DNA from: JBFGSX01 sp041581335
GTDB taxonomy: Archaea; Thermoplasmatota; E2; JACPAO01; JAHFTW01
DNA: 10,856 bases
NCBI GenBank assembly: GCA_041581335.1
Contig: JBFIDG010000066.1
Span: forward strand, 1-10,856
Direction of reading: 5' to 3'
Position 1 is the first letter of the stretch, and each line of letters begins with the position of its first letter. Shown piece by piece: positions 8,275 through 10,856 of the stretch. The notes below the pieces were generated by a model that saw only the letters and a program-made list of their open reading frames with translations, searched no databases and was not told where the DNA came from. The translations under genes and the position numbers were made by a program.

Positions 8275-8553
8275 ATGAGCACGACCGTCCAGACCGTCGA
8301 AGAACGCATCCTTGCGGCCATCGACGAGATCCGGCCTGCCCTGCATTTCGACGGCGGCGACCTGGAATTCCTCGGCTTCAGCCCTGACACCGGGGTCGTC
8401 CAGGTCCAGATGGTCGGATCCTGCCACGGCTGCAGCATGAGTGAGGTCACCCTCGTCGCCGGCGTCGAGCGCATCGTCAAGGAACGGGTCCCCGAGGTCC
8501 GCGCCCTCGTCAACATCCCACCGGACTACGCGCCGACGAACCCCAAGTACTGA
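8275..8553 (+). CDS. Stand-alone NifU C-terminal-domain (Nfu-type) iron-sulfur carrier
   Basis: 92 residues consisting of a single NifU-like domain. Proteins of this type hold a [4Fe-4S] cluster transiently between two monomers and hand it to apo-proteins. Visible: the N-terminal helix ERILAAIDEIRPAL, the hallmark FDGGDLEFLGF (25-35), and the cluster-binding CxxC at C50 and C53 in GSCHGCSMSEVTL, followed by the GVERIVKERVPEV helix and a conserved I-P end. The frame is open back to 8029, but the domain begins right after the ATG at 8275, and the upstream translation is low-complexity and unlike the family; no Shine-Dalgarno is present. It lacks the N-terminal scaffold domain of full NifU and the A-type domain of NfuA. 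Its neighbour, complex I, needs several [4Fe-4S] clusters (two in NuoI), so it may help mature that complex, but this is only inferred from proximity. Confidence 0.9.
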   Translation: MSTTVQTVEERILAAIDEIRPALHFDGGDLEFLGFSPDTGVVQVQMVGSCHGCSMSEVTLVAGVERIVKERVPEVRALVNIPPDYAPTNPKY

Positions 8554-8621
8554 AGCGGCGCCCGCGCCCTTGCTTGAGGTCGGACACAAACCTCCAAACG
8601 TGACCGCTGCGGTGGCCGCGT
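8554..8621 (+). other. Gap between the NifU-domain gene and the DUF4234-like gene
   Basis: 68 bases without a gene. It holds a weak 5-bp inverted repeat, GAGGT (8576-8580) and ACCTC (8590-8594), and a short A-rich patch (8584-8598) that is a poor TATA candidate. No Shine-Dalgarno precedes the ATG at 8622. I see no convincing promoter or terminator. Confidence 0.4.
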
Positions 8622-9182
8622 ATGGAATGGTCCCCCGTCGGCGGACAATCGGCCCAGCAAGGCCCACTGCCGCCGCGTCGCGACATCCTCGTCGCCATCC
8701 TACTCGCCATCTTCACGTTCGGAGTCTACATCCTGTACTGGCTCTACACGACGTACCGCGACACGCACCAGGCCATCGGCAAGCCCCACAAGGCGGTCCC
8801 TGCACTGGTCCTCGGCATCGTGTCCTACGCGCTGTTCATCATCGCGTTCGTCCTGTACCTGGTCGTGTCGTTCACGCTGGCCGTACGGCAGGCCGGGCCG
8901 GAGCAACTTGTCGGCGCCCTGAGCGTCTTCGGCTTCATGATGTTCGCCGCGCTCGCCATGACCGCCGCGCAGATCTGGCTCATGGTCGGCGCCGCCTTCG
9001 GCGCAGAGAAGCTCCTAGGCGCGCGCGGCCGCAAGCCCGCCATCCCGGCCATCGTCCACGTCTTGGTCCCCATCTTCGTGAACCTTTGGGTCTACGTCGC
9101 CATCGGCCTCATCCAGAACGACCTGAACCAATTGCACGAACCGGCCCCCGCGCCGGCGTCGATGCCCTACCCACAGGGCTGA
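8622..9182 (+). CDS. DUF4234-like four-helix membrane protein
   Basis: 186 residues, function unknown. About 20 polar N-terminal residues are followed by four hydrophobic segments near 22-44, 57-86, 98-125 and 141-165. The first carries TFGVYILYWLYTTYRD (32-46), which resembles the T-x-G-I-Y-x-x-Y-W-x-Y-x-x-x-x-E/D signature of DUF4234 proteins. The end, IGLIQNDLNQL (161-171), resembles that family's closing IQxxLN motif. The C-terminus is a short Pro/Ala-rich tail. Start: ATG at 8622, the first start codon after an in-frame TGA at 8601-8603; no Shine-Dalgarno is visible. It follows the NifU gene after 68 bases and is followed by the His-rich membrane protein after 10 bases, so the latter two are probably co-transcribed. 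The family match is by eye and moderate. Confidence 0.8.
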   Translation: MEWSPVGGQSAQQGPLPPRRDILVAILLAIFTFGVYILYWLYTTYRDTHQAIGKPHKAVPALVLGIVSYALFIIAFVLYLVVSFTLAVRQAGPEQLVGALSVFGFMMFAALAMTAAQIWLMVGAAFGAEKLLGARGRKPAIPAIVHVLVPIFVNLWVYVAIGLIQNDLNQLHEPAPAPASMPYPQG

Positions 9183-9192
9183 TGTAGGGCCC

Positions 9193-10458
9193 GTGGGTCG
9201 CAACGGTATGCACGCGGCGAAGGCCCACGCTCGCACCAGCTTGATCAGCCTCGCCATCGGCATCGTGCTGCTGGCCGGAGGCCTGCTGGACGTGCGCTCC
9301 GGATGGGCGTGGTTCGCCGCCCACGGCATCGTCTTGACGCTGGGCTGCGTGATGGCGGGCCTCGCCGCCCTGCACGCATACACCCTCACCGCCTTGGCGC
9401 GCACGACGTTCCCCGAGAGGCCCGTCGCCATCGCGTCGCGGCTCTGGCTGGGGGGCACCGTCGGCATCGCCATCTACGCATTGCTCCCATGGGGCTGGGC
9501 CGAATACGTAGGTTGGCTCGGTGCCGCCGTCTTCGCCGTCGGGGCGACCATCTGGTCGGTCCAGGTCATGAAGCACGCCCCGAAGAGCGGGCTGGTGGAC
9601 ATGGCGAAGGACAAGCTCACCAAGGGCGACGACGCGTGCCTCAAGCACGTCCACTTCTCCCACCGCTTCCTGCCCATCGGCTCGATGCTGCTGATCGCCG
9701 CCTTGATCGTCGGCGGCCTCTGGGGCGGTCGCCTCTATGATGCCGCCATCCACATCATCGTCGTCGGCTACGGCCTGCTGAGCATCTATGGCCTCAGCCA
9801 CTTCTGGGTCCCCCGCCTCAGTGGCATCCCCGCCATCGCGGCCGGCGCCATCAAAGGGGAACTGCACACGACCCTCCTGGGCATCGTCGGCGTCACCACC
9901 GGCTTCATCGTCGGCGTCGACACCACCGTCGGCCGCGGCTTCTTGGTCGGCCTTGGCCCCATGGTGTTCCTGGGCTTCTTCGTCTGGATGGGCGTCCTTG
10001 GCGCCAACATCATGAAGAACAAGAGCCCCAGCAACTCGGTGCGGCCCGAATTCGTGTACATCCCCTGGACCTTCAGCGCCGTGTTCTGGCTCGTCGCTGC
10101 TGTCCTGATGGGCATCTTCCTCAACGTCCTGCCCGACACCATGATGGAACTGTACCCGACGCTGCGCTTCGCCCACCTGCACGTCGGCCTCGTCGGCGGC
10201 GCCATCCAACTCCTGCTGGGCCTCATGACCCGCATGGTGCCCATGCACCTGGGCAGGGCCCCGCCGCGCTTCGGCTCTGGCATGAAGGGCAGTTTCTACC
10301 TCTTCAACGCCGCCCTGGCCTTCGCCGTCTTCGGCCGCTTCGAAGGCATCTTCGACATCTGGGTCCTGCTGGGCTTCGCCGGCTTCACGGTCTCCCTTGG
10401 CATGTACGGCGCCGTCATGGCACCCTTCTTCAGCCGCAAGGGGATGCCGACCGCATGA
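9193..10458 (+). CDS. Histidine-rich polytopic membrane protein, NnrS / heme-copper oxidase subunit I-like
   Basis: 421 residues with about 11-12 hydrophobic segments. No confident family name. Histidines in or at the ends of membrane helices recur in a pattern seen in heme-copper oxidase subunit I and NnrS-type proteins: H44 and H61 (AHGIVLTLG...LHAY), H187 and H203 (HIIVVGYGLLSIYGLSHFWVPR), H225, and H328 and H330 (FAHLHVGLVGGAIQLLLG) followed by RMVPMH352. The H-x-x-x-x-G...G...VPR/MVP arrangement occurs twice, near 187-208 and 328-352, suggesting related helices that could bind heme or metal. The full active-site set of an oxidase (the HPEVY-type Cu/Tyr motif and the paired HH of CuB) is not visible, so it is probably not a functional oxidase. 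The GTG at 9193 is taken as the start; an ATG at 9208 is the alternative. Its TGA overlaps the ogt ATG (ATGA), so the two are translated together. Confidence 0.75.
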   Translation: MGRNGMHAAKAHARTSLISLAIGIVLLAGGLLDVRSGWAWFAAHGIVLTLGCVMAGLAALHAYTLTALARTTFPERPVAIASRLWLGGTVGIAIYALLPWGWAEYVGWLGAAVFAVGATIWSVQVMKHAPKSGLVDMAKDKLTKGDDACLKHVHFSHRFLPIGSMLLIAALIVGGLWGGRLYDAAIHIIVVGYGLLSIYGLSHFWVPRLSGIPAIAAGAIKGELHTTLLGIVGVTTGFIVGVDTTVGRGFLVGLGPMVFLGFFVWMGVLGANIMKNKSPSNSVRPEFVYIPWTFSAVFWLVAAVLMGIFLNVLPDTMMELYPTLRFAHLHVGLVGGAIQLLLGLMTRMVPMHLGRAPPRFGSGMKGSFYLFNAALAFAVFGRFEGIFDIWVLLGFAGFTVSLGMYGAVMAPFFSRKGMPTA

Positions 10459-10856
10459 GCCTGGCCTGGACCGCCGTCGACACCCGCCTTGGACGCTTCA
10501 CCATCGTCGCGCACAACGGCCACGTCGTCAAGATCCAGCTCCCCGGCAGCCCCGACGACTGGCGACCCCAGGTCGCTAGGTGGTTCCCGGACGAGGCCCC
10601 GGTCCAAGCGGACGACCCCATTCTTGACGTCGCCAGGCGCCAGATCGAGGAATACGCCGAAGGCCGACGCCGCCACTTCGACCTGCCCATGAAGCCCATG
10701 GGCACGCCGTTCCAGCAAGACGTCTGGGCCGCGCTCAGCACCATTCCCTACGGCGAGACCCGCAGCTACGCAGACCTCGCCTCCATGGTCGGCAAGCCCG
10801 GCGCCGCCCGCGCCGTCGGCCAGGCCAACGCCCGCAACCCTATCCCCCTCGTGCAG
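10455..10856 (+). CDS. ogt: Methylated-DNA--protein-cysteine methyltransferase, 5' part
   Basis: 134 codons visible, with no stop before the window ends. The protein removes alkyl groups from O6-alkylguanine (and O4-alkylthymine) in DNA by transferring them to its own active-site cysteine, a one-turnover suicide repair. The N-terminal domain (about residues 1-75) includes the usual segment with ARRQIEEYAEGRRRHFDLP. The DNA-binding domain starts at GTPFQQDVWAAL (83-94) and goes on with IPYGETRSYADLA (97-109), then GKPGAARAVGQANARNPIPL. The RAVGxAxxxNPIP helix carries the arginine that flips the base. The window ends at the codon where the catalytic PCHR should begin, so the active-site cysteine cannot be checked. 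The ATG overlaps the previous stop (ATGA), coupling this DNA-repair gene to the His-rich membrane protein. Confidence 0.92.
   Translation, partial: MSLAWTAVDTRLGRFTIVAHNGHVVKIQLPGSPDDWRPQVARWFPDEAPVQADDPILDVARRQIEEYAEGRRRHFDLPMKPMGTPFQQDVWAALSTIPYGETRSYADLASMVGKPGAARAVGQANARNPIPLVQ

Overview
GC-rich window carrying the membrane half of a respiratory complex I operon, followed by a short intergenic region and a second group of small or membrane genes. All recognised protein genes lie on the + strand except one tiny zinc-ribbon ORF. Reading order: 3' end of nuoD (1-372), nuoH, nuoI, nuoJ, nuoK, nuoL, nuoM and nuoN (385-7971); a 303-base gap holding a hairpin, a 30-residue CxxC/CxxC ORF on the minus strand and several palindromes; a stand-alone NifU C-terminal-domain protein (8275-8553); a four-helix DUF4234-like membrane protein (8622-9182); a histidine-rich polytopic protein resembling the NnrS / heme-copper oxidase subunit I type (9193-10458); and the start of a methylated-DNA--protein-cysteine methyltransferase (ogt) that runs off the window just before its catalytic motif.

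The nuo genes are packed as one transcription unit. The junctions are either overlaps of four bases (ATGA or GTGA at H/I, I/J, J/K and L/M), a direct abutment (M/N), or very short gaps preceded by clear Shine-Dalgarno sequences (D/H, K/L). nuoD is followed directly by nuoH with no nuoE, nuoF or nuoG between them. This is the layout of an 11-subunit complex without the NADH-oxidising module. The subunits encoded here cover the quinone-site junction (D, H, I) and the complete proton-pumping arm (J, K, L, M, N). The signature glutamates and lysines of the pumping subunits are present, so the machine looks functional. The electron donor cannot be read from this window.

Organism: the D-H-I-J-K-L-M-N order without EFG, a short (142-residue) NuoI, a possible TATA-like box about 27 bases before the NifU start codon with no Shine-Dalgarno there, and a minimal CPxC zinc-ribbon ORF all fit an archaeon, perhaps a GC-rich Thermoplasmatota lineage. 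This is inference: 11-subunit nuo operons of the same order occur in several bacterial phyla, and no rRNA or archaeal information-processing gene is present to settle it.

The part least explained by standard annotation is 7972-8274. It appears to hold a hidden minus-strand micro-gene convergent to nuoN and divergent from the NifU gene. A perfect 10-bp inverted repeat separates the convergent ends, and palindromes and a GC hairpin lie between the divergent starts.
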